Assembly: GCA_052386675.1 (NCBI GenBank) | Contig: JBQTJX010000025.1 | Span: 16,555-80,554, forward strand | Length of the DNA: 64,000 nucleotides | Source: RBG-16-66-20 sp052386675 | Lineage (GTDB): Bacteria > Pseudomonadota > Gammaproteobacteria > Burkholderiales > SG8-39 | Reading direction: 5' to 3' | Part shown: piece by piece, positions 23,663 through 32,168 of the stretch | Layout: each line of letters starts with the position of its first letter | Position numbering within the stretch: the first letter of the stretch is position 1 | The notes under the pieces: model-generated | The model's database searches: none | Told to the model about the DNA's origin: nothing | Seen by the model: the letters and a program-made list of their open reading frames with translations, nothing else | Made by a program: the position numbers and the translations under genes

Positions 23663-24550
23663 TCAGCCGCGGCGCACCGCAAGCCGCTGGTGGCCGATGA
23701 CGTACAGCCCGGAGCCGGCGATGATCCCCATGCCCGCCAGCGACCAGCCGTCCGGGAAGTCGCCGAACACCACCCAGCCGATGACCAGGATCCAGGCGAA
23801 CTGGAGGTAGAAGAACGGCGCGAGCGCGGTCGCCGAGGCGTGGTCGTAGGCCTTGATGAGGATGTAGTGGCCGACCGACGCCAGGACGCCCATCGCCCCC
23901 AGCAGCGCCCAGTGGAACGGGTCGGTCGGCGTCACCCAGTAGAAGGGCAGGGCGAAGGTAAAGAGCAGCGCGCCCACGAGCGCGCCCCAGACCAGCGAGG
24001 TCAATGCCGGCTCCACCCCCGCCACCTTGCGCGTCAGGATCTGGTAGAGCGCGTTGCATACCGCCATGCCGATCGGCAGCAGGGCATACGGCGTGAACGC
24101 GGCGCTGCCCGGCCGCGCCACCAGCATCGCGCCGGCGAGGCCCACCACCACCGCGGCCAGGCGCGCGCCGTCCATGCGCTCCCCCAGCATCGGCACCGCG
24201 AGCAGCGCGAGGAACAGGGGCATCACAAAGCCGATGGCGGAGGCTTCCGCCAGCGGCAGCACCGTGAGCGAGGTAAAGAAGATCACCGTCGCGCCGGCAA
24301 GCAGCACGCCGCGCGCGAACTGCAGGCCGGGCCGCGCGGTCTTCAGCAGGCGAAGCCGCCCGGTCGCGGCAAGGAATGCGAGCAGCACGACGACGTTGGC
24401 GGCGTAGCGCGCCCAGACCACGGCGGGCACGGGGTACCAGCGCGAGAGGTACTTCCCGCAGGAATCGAGCAGGGTGAAGATTCCCACCGCGACGAACAGC
24501 ATCAGCACGCCGCGCAGGAAGGACTTCTGGGAATCGGGGGCGGCGGCCAT
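23663..24550 (-). CDS. DMT family transporter (EamA domains)
   Basis: Inner-membrane transporter of the drug/metabolite superfamily with two EamA repeats and about ten helices, 295 aa, the normal length. The first repeat starts at VLMLFVAVGIFTLLDSCGKYLSRWYP and the second at LTSLVWGALVGALLFTFALPF. The substrate is unknown; relatives export amino acids or metabolites. A TAGAAT on this strand lies 12 nt upstream of the ATG. Confidence 0.9.
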   Translation of the reverse strand: MAAAPDSQKSFLRGVLMLFVAVGIFTLLDSCGKYLSRWYPVPAVVWARYAANVVVLLAFLAATGRLRLLKTARPGLQFARGVLLAGATVIFFTSLTVLPLAEASAIGFVMPLFLALLAVPMLGERMDGARLAAVVVGLAGAMLVARPGSAAFTPYALLPIGMAVCNALYQILTRKVAGVEPALTSLVWGALVGALLFTFALPFYWVTPTDPFHWALLGAMGVLASVGHYILIKAYDHASATALAPFFYLQFAWILVIGWVVFGDFPDGWSLAGMGIIAGSGLYVIGHQRLAVRRG

Positions 24551-24581
24551 CGGGTGGGCGCCATTCTAGGGGGAACTGCCC

Positions 24582-24629
24582 AGGGACAGCCCACGTCCGG
24601 GAGAAAACGTGGTCTGTCCCTGTTTTTGC
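24582..24629. repeat. Second hairpin copy of the dispersed repeat, with T-tract
   Basis: Arms 24582-24596 and 24607-24621 pair over 15 bp with one mismatch around a 10-nt loop; GTTTTT follows on the plus strand. Both flanking genes are on the minus strand, so the T-tract faces the wrong way to terminate them. This suggests an inserted REP-like element and not an evolved terminator. Confidence 0.75.
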
Positions 24630-24633
24630 TTTT

Positions 24634-25350
24634 CTAGGTGCGCTGCTGTGACTCCAGCGCGCCGTTGTTCAGGCGCACGCGGTCGCCGATGCGCCAGGCC
24701 GGCTGCTCGGCGAAGCTCACGGTGCGGGTGCTGCCGTCCTCAAGGCGCACCACCACCTCCCAGTGCCTGGTCGAGCGCACCTTCTGCTCGATCTTGTGGC
24801 CGGCATAGGCGCCGCCGGCGGCGCCCAGGATGGTCATGATGGCGTTGCCGGAGCCCTTGCCGACCTGTTTGCCGAGGATCGCGCCGCCGACGCCGCCGGC
24901 AACCGGCCCGATCCAGGAACCCTCGCCCTTTTGCTCGACCTCGTTCACCGCGGCGATTTCGCCGCAGTCGAGGCATTTCACCTGCGCGACCGGCGCCGGA
25001 ACCGGCGACGCTTCGGGCAGCGGAGCCTGCGCGACGGGCCGGTAATCCTCGGGTGTGTATTCGCGCACCGGTTCAGGCGCGCGCGCCTGCACGGCCGGCC
25101 TGGAAACCTTCTTCACGACGGGCTTCGGCGCCGGCTTCGCGGCGGGAACCTCGAACGTGATGCCGCCGGGCGCCGCGGCAGTCGCGGAAGTGGCCGGTGC
25201 GATGACCGAGTGCTCGGTGAGGCTGGCGCCCGACTTGGGCAGGAATCCGGTGATCGCGGCGACACCGGCCGCGGAGAGCACGATCAGCGAGACCGCAGCA
25301 GTGGCGACGAGCGGGTGAAGCCTGGCCGTGCTGTTCTGGTTGTTGTCCAT
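24634..25350 (-). CDS. Glycine-zipper 2TM domain protein
   Basis: Membrane or envelope protein of 238 aa. An N-terminal membrane anchor (LVATAAVSLIVLSAAGVAAITGF) is followed by a Pro/Ala-rich periplasmic linker with a CLDC motif. Then comes a glycine-zipper domain (GPVAGGVGGAILGKQVGKGSGNAIMTILGAAGGAYAGHKIE), as in SlyB and the rickettsial 17-kDa antigen, and a small C-terminal beta domain (WEVVVRLEDGSTRTVSF). It probably has an envelope-integrity role. It has its own AGGAGG ribosome site and a 101-bp upstream gap after lysS. Confidence 0.85.
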   Translation of the reverse strand: MDNNQNSTARLHPLVATAAVSLIVLSAAGVAAITGFLPKSGASLTEHSVIAPATSATAAAPGGITFEVPAAKPAPKPVVKKVSRPAVQARAPEPVREYTPEDYRPVAQAPLPEASPVPAPVAQVKCLDCGEIAAVNEVEQKGEGSWIGPVAGGVGGAILGKQVGKGSGNAIMTILGAAGGAYAGHKIEQKVRSTRHWEVVVRLEDGSTRTVSFAEQPAWRIGDRVRLNNGALESQQRT

Positions 25351-25451
25351 GGCGTCCTCCTTGTGTGATGGGACGACGCCAGTCTGGGCGGCCGGGAAGG
25401 CGGCGGCCGTATCAGTGTGTTACCGGTTGTAACTCCCGCTGAATCAGCAGC

Positions 25452-26912
25452 TTAGGATTCCGGCCGCATATGCGGGAAGAGGATGACGTCACGAATAGAA
25501 GGACTGTCGGTCAGCAGCATCACCAGCCGGTCGATCCCGAGGCCCCCGCCGGCGGTGGGCGGCAGGCCGTATTCCAGGGCGCGGATGTAGTCCGCGTCGT
25601 AGTACATGGCCTCGTGGTCGCCGGCTTCCTTCAGCTTCACCTGCTCCAGGAAGCGCGCGGCCTGGTCCTCGGGGTCGTTCAGCTCGGAGAAGCCGTTGGC
25701 GATCTCCTTGGCGTCCACGAACAACTCGAAGCGGTCCACGATGCCGGGGTCCCGGTCGTTCCTGCGCGCGAGCGGCGACACCTCGGCCGGGAACTCGGTG
25801 ATGAAGGTCGGCTGCACCAGGTGCTTCTCGGCCAGCGCCTCGAACAGCATCAGCTGCAGCGCGCCCCAACCCTGCGCGTCTTCGTGCCCGACGTTCAGTT
25901 CCTTCAGCTTGCGCGACAGGAAGGCGCGGTCGCGCAGGTCGCCCTCCACGCCCTGCGCCCGGATGGCCTCGGTCATGGGCAGGCGGACGAACGGCTGGCC
26001 GAAGTCGATGGCCTTGCCCTGGTACTGGACCGTGGTGCCGCCCGCGGCCTGCGCCGCGCAGCGCACCAGCTTTTCGGTGTGCGCCATCATGTATTCGCAG
26101 TCCTGGTAGGCGCAGTACCACTCCATCATGGTGAATTCCGGGTTGTGCCGGGTCGAGATGCCCTCGTTCCTGAAGTTGCGGTTGACCTCGAACACGCGCT
26201 CCAGCCCCCCCACCACCAGGCGCTTGAGGTACAGCTCCGGCGCGATGCGCAGGAAGAGCTCCATGTCCAGGGCGTTGTGGTGCGTCCTGAACGGCCGCGC
26301 CACCGCGCCGCCGGGGATGGGCTGCATCATCGGCGTCTCGACTTCCAGGTAGCCGTCCACGACCATCGCCTCGCGCACCGCCTGCACGATGCGCGAGCGG
26401 GCGAGGAAGGTCTCGCGCGACTTCTCGGTCACGATCAGGTCGAGGTAGCGCTGGCGGTACTTCAGTTCCTGGTCGGAGATGCCGTGGAATTTCTCCGGCA
26501 GCGGGCGCAGGGCCTTCACCAGCAGGCGGATGGCGCTGGCGTGGACCGTCAGTTCGCCCTTCATGGTCTTGAACAGCCGCCCTTCGACGCCCAGGATGTC
26601 GCCCAGGTCCCAGTGCTTGAACGCCTCGTAGCCAGGGACGTCCTGCGTGATGTAGGCCTGGATGCGACCGGAGCTGTCCTGGAGCGTGGCGAAGCTCGCC
26701 TTGCCCATGACGCGCTTCAACACCATGCGGCCGGCGACGACCGCCGCCACCTTTAGGGGCTCAAGCTCTTCCTTCGACCGCGCGCCGTGCGCCTGGTGCA
26801 GGCTGCCGGCGAGGTCCTTGCGCCGGAAGTCGTTGGGGAAGGCGATTCCTTCCGCGCGCAGCGCCTTCAGCTTCTCGCGCCGCTCCTCCACCAGCTTGTT
26901 GTCGTCTTCCAT
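25452..26912 (-). CDS. lysS: Lysine--tRNA ligase (class II)
   Basis: Class IIb lysyl-tRNA synthetase, 486 aa. The N-terminal OB-fold anticodon-binding domain (VAGRMVLKRVMGKASFATLQDSSGRIQAYI) is followed by the catalytic core with motif 1 (RSRIVQAVREAMVVDGYLEVETPMMQ), motif 2 (FRNEGISTRHNPEFTMMEWY) and motif 3 (GGGLGIDRLVMLLTDS). It starts 5 bp after prfB, the conserved prfB-lysS pair. Confidence 0.97.
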   Translation of the reverse strand: MEDDNKLVEERREKLKALRAEGIAFPNDFRRKDLAGSLHQAHGARSKEELEPLKVAAVVAGRMVLKRVMGKASFATLQDSSGRIQAYITQDVPGYEAFKHWDLGDILGVEGRLFKTMKGELTVHASAIRLLVKALRPLPEKFHGISDQELKYRQRYLDLIVTEKSRETFLARSRIVQAVREAMVVDGYLEVETPMMQPIPGGAVARPFRTHHNALDMELFLRIAPELYLKRLVVGGLERVFEVNRNFRNEGISTRHNPEFTMMEWYCAYQDCEYMMAHTEKLVRCAAQAAGGTTVQYQGKAIDFGQPFVRLPMTEAIRAQGVEGDLRDRAFLSRKLKELNVGHEDAQGWGALQLMLFEALAEKHLVQPTFITEFPAEVSPLARRNDRDPGIVDRFELFVDAKEIANGFSELNDPEDQAARFLEQVKLKEAGDHEAMYYDADYIRALEYGLPPTAGGGLGIDRLVMLLTDSPSIRDVILFPHMRPES

Positions 26913-26917
26913 GGTCG

Positions 26918-28022
26918 TTAGACACCTTGCTTCAGGCTAGCGTTGATGTAGTCGTCCAGATCCCCGTCCAGCACCTGCTGCGTGGCGCCCTTCTCCACGC
27001 CGGTGCGCAGGTCCTTGATGCGGGACTGGTCGAGCACGTAGCTGCGGATCTGGTGGCCCCACTCGATGTCGGTCTTGGAGGACTCGAGCTTGGACTGCTC
27101 GGCGTTGAGCTTCTTCAATTCAAGGTCGTAGAGGCGGGATTTCAGCAGCGCCATGCAGGTGGCGCGGTTGCGGTGCTGCGAGCGGTCGTTCTGGCTCTGC
27201 ACCACGATGTTGGTCGGGAGGTGCGTGATGCGCACCGCGGACTCGGTCTTGTTGACGTGCTGGCCTCCCGCGCCGGAGGCGCGGTAGACGTCCACGCGCA
27301 GGTCGGCCGGGTTGATGTCCACCTCGATGGATTCGTCCACTTCCGGGTAGACGAAGACGTTGGCAAACGACGTATGGCGCCGGGCGTTGCTGTCGAACGG
27401 CGACTTGCGCACCAGCCGGTGCACGCCGTTCTCCGTCCTCAGGTGCCCGTAGGCGTACTCGCCGTCGATCTTCAGCGTCGCGCTCTTGATGCCCGCCACT
27501 TCGCCGTCGGTCTGCTCCAGGATCTCGGCGCGGAAGCCCTTCTTGTCGCAGTACTTGAGGTACATGCGCAGCAGCATCGAGCCCCAGTCCTGCGCCTCGG
27601 TGCCGCCGGCGCCGGCCTGGATGTCCATGAAGCAGTTGTTGGGGTCCAGCGGATTGGAGAACATGCGCCGGAATTCCAGCCCCGCGACGTCCTTCTCCAG
27701 CGCGGCGGCATCGTCGCCCACCCCCTTCAAGGTGGCCTCGTCGCCCTCGGCCTGCGCCATGGCGAACAGTTCCTTCGCGTCCGCGACGCCGCCGTCCACG
27801 CGCCTGAGCGTCGTGACCACGCCTTCGAGGGTCTTCTTTTCCTTGCCCAGTTCCTGCGCGCGCTGCGGGTTTTCCCACAGCTTCGGGTCTTCGAGCTCCC
27901 GGTTCAGCGCCTCCAGGCGCCTTTCCTTCGTGTCGAAGTCAAAGATACCTCCGCAACTCGGCCGACCGGGCCTGCAGGTCGGCGAGTGAAGAGGCGATCT
28001 GGTTGATGCGTTCTGCTTCCAC
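26918..28022 (-). CDS. prfB: Peptide chain release factor 2, with programmed +1 frameshift
   Basis: RF2 reads UGA and UAA stop codons. It is encoded in two frames: GTG 28022 gives 27 codons ending RRYL and then an in-frame TGA (27941-27939). Slipping by one base at CTTTGAC restores the frame for 340 more codons, giving 367 aa in total, the normal RF2 length. The tripeptide anticodon SPF (KSPFDSNA) and catalytic GGQ (SGAGGQHVNK) are present. Low RF2 favours the shift, so the gene is self-regulated, as known from E. coli. A caller that ignores the shift would start about 40 codons too late. Confidence 0.97.
27938..27953 (-). promoter_or_regulatory. prfB programmed frameshift site
   Basis: On the minus strand GGAGGTATCTTTGAC: an internal Shine-Dalgarno sequence three bases before CTT, then the slippery CTT-T with the TGA stop and the C that weakens it. 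Position 27941 is the skipped base. This matches the E. coli site (AGGGGGTATCTTTGAC) almost exactly. Confidence 0.97.
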
Positions 28023-28054
28023 GGGATTCCGGGTCTTGCTTGCGAAGGCGCGGA

Positions 28055-28264
28055 TTATACCCGCCGCGCGGTGTATTCCTCGGCGATCTTGTCGTCGTAG
28101 AACGCGGTCGGGTTGGGCGCGGCCATGAAGCGGCGATGCACCTCGGGATAGACCCGCGCGTACTGGAACACCTGGCCGTTGGACATCTCGATCTCGAGTG
28201 TCATGGACTTCTCGTCGTAGCCGATCGAGCGGATGCGGGAGGAGTTGACGCGCTTCCTGTCCAT
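28055..28264 (-). CDS. KTSC domain-containing protein
   Basis: A 69-aa protein that is essentially one KTSC domain (VNSSRIRSIGYDEKSMTLEIEMSNGQVFQYARVYPEVHRRFMAA). KTSC domains are small and beta-rich, occur alone or attached to lysyl-tRNA synthetases and phage proteins, and have no proven role. It lies just upstream of prfB-lysS, which may be meaningful given that association. The ATG at 28264 overlaps the preceding stop by one base (TGATG). Confidence 0.88.
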   Translation of the reverse strand: MDRKRVNSSRIRSIGYDEKSMTLEIEMSNGQVFQYARVYPEVHRRFMAAPNPTAFYDDKIAEEYTARRV

Positions 28265-28632
28265 CAAGCCGCCGATACCCTGATCTTCGCTCCGGAGCGG
28301 ATTCTCGCCAATGCCTTGAAGTCGCCGGCGACCTTGCCGACCAGGTTGCAGGGCGCGGCGAGCTTCGGGCGCGCATCGGTGGAGATGGGCGTGCGCCCGA
28401 AGGGCAGGGCGATGGCCTCACCCTGGGTCCAGAAGCAGGCGGTGCCGGGCTCGACGGTCTGCTGCGCGTCCGGTTCCAGCTTTGCGCTCACCGGCGTGGA
28501 GAAGTAGACCTCCTCGCCCCAGGTCTGCGCCGTGGATTCGAAAGGCAGGGCCGCCAGCAGCGCCTTTGCCGTGGGCGTGTCGCGCAGCTCGATCTCCAGG
28601 CTGACCGCGCCGGATTCGACCTTGAGGCGCAT
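28264..28632 (-). CDS. Cyclophilin-like fold protein (DUF369/DUF3830 type)
   Basis: A 122-aa protein resembling the TM1367-type cyclophilin-like family (RDTPTAKALLAALPFESTAQTWGEEVYFSTPV, with FWTQGEAIALPFGRTPIS). The fold is cyclophilin-like but residues for peptidyl-prolyl isomerase activity are not evident, and family function is unknown. I set the start at ATG 28632, which overlaps the methyltransferase stop by one base (TGATG); an upstream in-frame ATG at 28656 would enter that gene. It ends overlapping the KTSC gene. Confidence 0.82.
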   Translation of the reverse strand: MRLKVESGAVSLEIELRDTPTAKALLAALPFESTAQTWGEEVYFSTPVSAKLEPDAQQTVEPGTACFWTQGEAIALPFGRTPISTDARPKLAAPCNLVGKVAGDFKALARIRSGAKIRVSAA

Positions 28633-29486
28633 CACTTCGCCAGTGCTGCGGTCCACGTACCCCTGGTCCCGGCGCCCGCCACCGATCCGTCCACGATGGC
28701 GTTGTCCTTCACCGTGCCGATGAACTCGTAGCCCTTGCCGCCGAGGCCGAGCCGGAACGACAGCTTCTCGCCGCGAAGCTTGCCGTCCTCGACCGAAACG
28801 TCGCGGCCACCGACGCGCGCCGTGCCGGAGACGCGGGTCACCTGCTGGCGCAGGTTGAGGCGGATCGGATCCTTGCTCACGCCGGCCGGGACGGTCGCGG
28901 TCCAGGCCGGTCCCAGCTTCGCGGGCACCATATACAGGTAGATAAGCGTGGTGGTGACCCCGCTTATGGCGACCTTGTCCTCCAGGTCCATCTGCACGTA
29001 GCGCTCCGGGATCCAGCCCGACAGGGGATAGTCGTGCGACAGGATCTTGGTGCCGGGGCGCAGCTCGCCCAGCAACTTGTCCTTGAGCATGTTCACCGTG
29101 TTGGGCAGCAGGTACATGGTGAGCACCGTGGCCTTCGAGATGTCGGTCTTGAACAGATCCGCGGTGATGAACTTGACCCGGTCGGCCACGCCCTGGATCT
29201 TCGCCGCCTCGTTGGCCTCCTTCACCAGCTTGTCCTGGATCTCGACCCCGAAGCCGCTGGCGCCGAACACCTTGGCGGCGGTGAGCACGATGCGGCCGTC
29301 GCCGGAACCGAGGTCGATGACGAAGTCCTTCGGTCCGATGTCGGCCATCTTGAGCATGTCCGCGACCACGCTCTGGGGCGAGGGCACGTAGGGGCCGGCG
29401 TTGACGGGCTCCTTGGTCTGCGCCTGGGCGACTGCTCCACAGGACAGCAGCGCGGCGGCCAGGGCAATGGTTCTGAGGACTTTCAT
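28632..29486 (-). CDS. Class I SAM-dependent methyltransferase-like protein with signal peptide
   Basis: A 284-aa protein with a clear signal peptide (MKVLRTIALAAALLSCGAVAQAQ). A Rossmann methyltransferase domain follows: motif I DLGSGDGRI at about 58-66, then GFGVEIQ, and a motif-IV-like TVLTMYLLPNTVN. A C-terminal beta-rich part of about 100 residues (from about IRLNLRQQVTRVSG) is separate. Export is odd, since SAM is cytoplasmic. Either the domain has lost methyltransferase activity or the leader is not cleaved. The ATG overlaps the recJ stop (ATGA). Confidence 0.85.
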   Translation of the reverse strand: MKVLRTIALAAALLSCGAVAQAQTKEPVNAGPYVPSPQSVVADMLKMADIGPKDFVIDLGSGDGRIVLTAAKVFGASGFGVEIQDKLVKEANEAAKIQGVADRVKFITADLFKTDISKATVLTMYLLPNTVNMLKDKLLGELRPGTKILSHDYPLSGWIPERYVQMDLEDKVAISGVTTTLIYLYMVPAKLGPAWTATVPAGVSKDPIRLNLRQQVTRVSGTARVGGRDVSVEDGKLRGEKLSFRLGLGGKGYEFIGTVKDNAIVDGSVAGAGTRGTWTAALAK

Positions 29487-31174
29487 TCGGTGTGCTCCAC
29501 TGTGAGTTGCACGGTCTTCATTCCGTTGAATTCGTTGACGCCGATGCGGTAGGCGGCGCGGACCGAGGCGGGCAGGAACGCCGGGGAATTGAAGCGCATG
29601 GCCTCCAGTTTGCGGCCATCCTTCACCAATCTGAGCTTCAGGTGCCGCTCGCCGACGACGCGCTGGCTTTCGACCGCGAATGTAGCGCAGAAGAGGGGCT
29701 GCGGAAAGCCCTGTCCCCAGATCTGCGCCTCGAGCAGTTGCGCCACTTCCAGCGAATGGTAGGCGGGTTCCAGTTCGCCGTCGGTTTCCACCACGCGCAG
29801 CCGGGCGGCCTCGGGCAGCAGCGCTGCCGCGGTCTCCTCGAACAGGTCGCGAAAGCGCGGCAGGTCCTTTTCCAGGATCGTGAGCCCGGCCGCCTGCGCG
29901 TGGCCGCCAAAGCGCAGCACCAGCCCGGGGGCGCGCTTGGCGACCAGGTCCAGGCAATCGCGCAGGTGAAGCGTCGGGATAGAACGACCGGAGCCGCGCA
30001 GCTGGCCGTTGCCGGCGGGCGCGAAGCAGACGGTGGGGCGGTGCGTCTTCTCGCGCACCCGGGAGGCGATCAGGCCGACCACGCCCTGGTGCCAGGTGTT
30101 TTCGAACAGCGTTACGGTCGCCCCCGGCGCGTCGCCGAGGTCCGTGGTGTTCTTCAGGGCCGCCAGCGCTTCCTCCAGCATTCCGCTTTCGATCCTGCGG
30201 CGCTCCCGGTTCAGCTGGTCGAGCTGCTGCGCGCAATTGGCGGCGCGCGAGGCGTCGTCGGTGATCAGGCATTCGATGCCCAGGCTCATATCCGATAGGC
30301 GCCCGGCGGCATTCAGGCGCGGTCCGATGATGAAGCCCAGGTCGAAGCAGCTCGCGCGCGAGGCCTCGCGCCCGCCCGCGGCCATCAGCGCGGCGATGCC
30401 CGGCTTGGCGCCGCCTGCGCGCAGGCGCTTCAGGCCTTGCGCCACCAGGATGCGGTTGTTCGCGTCCAGCGGCACCACGTCGGCGACCGTGCCCAGCGCC
30501 ACCAGGTCGGTGAGCGCAGCGAGGTTGGGTTCCTGGCCCCCGGCGAACCTGCCGCGCTTCCTCAGCTCGGCGCGCAGCGCGAGCATGACGTAGAACATGA
30601 CGCCGACGCCGGCGATGACCTTCGACGGGAAACCGCAGCCGGGCTGGTTCGGGTTGACGATGCAGTCGGCCTCCGGCAGCGCGTCGCCCGGCAGGTGGTG
30701 GTCGGTGATCAGCGTGCCGATTCCCAATGCCCTTGCGCGCGCCACGCCCTCAAGGCTGGCGATGCCGTTGTCCACCGTGATGAGCAGGTCCGGCCCGCGC
30801 GCGGCGGCGATGTCCACCAGTTCCGGCGACAGGCCGTAGCCCAGCGCAACGCGGTCCGGTACGATGTAGTCCACCGTCGCGCCCATCTGGCGCAGCGCGC
30901 GCACGCCCACGGCGCAGGCGGTGGCGCCATCGGCGTCGTAGTCGGCGACGATGAGCAGGTGCTTGCCGGCGGCAATGGCGTCGGCTAGCAGCACCGCCGC
31001 GCGCTCGCAGTTGAGCAACTGCGATGGCGGAATCATGCTGTCGAATGCGTTCGCGGTCTCGGCGGCCGACGCGATGCGGCGCGCGGCGTACAAGCGCGCG
31101 AGCAGCGGGTGCAGGCCGGCCTGCTCCAGTTTCTCGCGGGCATCCCTCGGCGCGCGGCGCTCGGTGATTTTCAT
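29483..31174 (-). CDS. recJ: Single-stranded-DNA-specific exonuclease RecJ
   Basis: 5'-3' single-strand exonuclease for recombination and mismatch repair, DHH phosphoesterase family, 563 aa from ATG 31174. Catalytic motifs are VADYDADGATA, ITVDNGIAS and LITDHHLPG in the DHH domain, with DHHA1 motif RFGGHAQAAGL and a C-terminal OB fold. A 14-bp tandem duplication covers the start: ATGAAAATCACCG occurs at 31174 and again out of frame at 31188. ATG 31195 is also in frame. Gene order with the rpfE-like gene upstream is conserved in Xanthomonas and betaproteobacteria. Confidence 0.95.
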   Translation of the reverse strand: MKITERRAPRDAREKLEQAGLHPLLARLYAARRIASAAETANAFDSMIPPSQLLNCERAAVLLADAIAAGKHLLIVADYDADGATACAVGVRALRQMGATVDYIVPDRVALGYGLSPELVDIAAARGPDLLITVDNGIASLEGVARARALGIGTLITDHHLPGDALPEADCIVNPNQPGCGFPSKVIAGVGVMFYVMLALRAELRKRGRFAGGQEPNLAALTDLVALGTVADVVPLDANNRILVAQGLKRLRAGGAKPGIAALMAAGGREASRASCFDLGFIIGPRLNAAGRLSDMSLGIECLITDDASRAANCAQQLDQLNRERRRIESGMLEEALAALKNTTDLGDAPGATVTLFENTWHQGVVGLIASRVREKTHRPTVCFAPAGNGQLRGSGRSIPTLHLRDCLDLVAKRAPGLVLRFGGHAQAAGLTILEKDLPRFRDLFEETAAALLPEAARLRVVETDGELEPAYHSLEVAQLLEAQIWGQGFPQPLFCATFAVESQRVVGERHLKLRLVKDGRKLEAMRFNSPAFLPASVRAAYRIGVNEFNGMKTVQLTVEHTE

Positions 31175-31188
31175 GCGGTGATTTTCAT
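31162..31188. repeat. 14-bp tandem duplication at the recJ start
   Basis: On the minus strand ATGAAAATCACCGC is followed directly by ATGAAAATCACCG. The first copy carries the TGA that ends the upstream gene within an ATGA; the second carries the recJ start. Confidence 0.85.
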
Positions 31189-32168
31189 GCGGCATAGGCC
31201 GCCAGGGGTCGTGGCCGGCGCCAGAACCGTCGCAGGTCGCCGCGCACCGTTTCCACAGAGAGCCCGGCGTCCGGCATGTGCACCGTCACCATGCCGATTC
31301 GTCCGGACTTCAGGGCCGCGAGCAGCGGGGCGAACCAGCCCGCCTCCATCGCGCCGAGGCGCGCGGCGTGGGCCTCGTCGTCGCGCAGCGCGCTCGCCGC
31401 CGCCAACTGGTCGAGCAAGACCATGTGGCGTCCGGTTTCGGGCAGTCGCTCCAGCCATTCACCGGCGCCGGCCGGCAGCGCGCGATGGCGCATCGCCGCG
31501 AGCTTCGCCAGGCCGAGCGCGACTGGGTCGTCCGCGGTCATGGATTGCCAGTGGACCGCGGCCTCCTTCGGCAGGCGGCCGGCGCCCCAGAACCACAGGC
31601 TGTTCAGGGGAACCTCGCGCGCTTCATTGACCGGATGCTCGTGCAGCAGCATCTGCACCTCGTTCAAGGTCGAATGCCAGCGCGCCGCATCCGTGCCCGC
31701 GGGCAGGTTCGCGTTGACATCCTGCCCCGCGAGCGCCAGCGGCGAGCGCCCTTCGATCTCGGCATCGCCCTTCGCGCGCAGCGCCCAGGCCGCGGGCGAA
31801 ACGACATGGACGCTGAATGACGCGCCGAAATGCCGGTTGACCGCATCCGCGAGCGCGTCCGCCTCCGCCCGCGACAGGTCGAAGCCCGCGGCCGGGACAA
31901 GCATCATGGAATCCCGCTGCAGGCGCAGGTGCACCGGATCGGCCCGCAGCCAGCTGTCCTCGCCCGGCTCGAGTCCGCCGGCGAGCGCGGTGAGCGCGCC
32001 GGCGGGCAGCGGCGCGTCGCCCTGTCCGAACTCGCGCGCGAGCCAGCCCTCCAGGACGAGCGGGTCGTCGTGGGTCCGGCGGCCGCGCGCGAGCAGCAGT
32101 TCCAGCGCGGAATGGCGGGATCCGCCTTGCGACGCAAGAAGCGCTGGCGCCACGATCTCGACGTGCAT
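31185..32168 (-). CDS. RpfE-like conserved protein upstream of recJ
   Basis: Cytoplasmic protein of 327 aa of the kind annotated as RpfE-type regulatory protein or, loosely, cofactor-independent phosphoglycerate mutase-like. I see no mutase catalytic motifs. Conserved-looking stretches are LRADPVHLRLQRDSMMLV, LNSLWFWGAGRLP and the C-terminal GLSVETVRGDLRRFWRRP. The link to RpfE rests on that pattern and on the rpfE-recJ order known from Xanthomonas. It overlaps both neighbours by stop/start sharing, so it is part of one transcript with recJ. Confidence 0.65.
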   Translation of the reverse strand: MHVEIVAPALLASQGGSRHSALELLLARGRRTHDDPLVLEGWLAREFGQGDAPLPAGALTALAGGLEPGEDSWLRADPVHLRLQRDSMMLVPAAGFDLSRAEADALADAVNRHFGASFSVHVVSPAAWALRAKGDAEIEGRSPLALAGQDVNANLPAGTDAARWHSTLNEVQMLLHEHPVNEAREVPLNSLWFWGAGRLPKEAAVHWQSMTADDPVALGLAKLAAMRHRALPAGAGEWLERLPETGRHMVLLDQLAAASALRDDEAHAARLGAMEAGWFAPLLAALKSGRIGMVTVHMPDAGLSVETVRGDLRRFWRRPRPLAAYAA

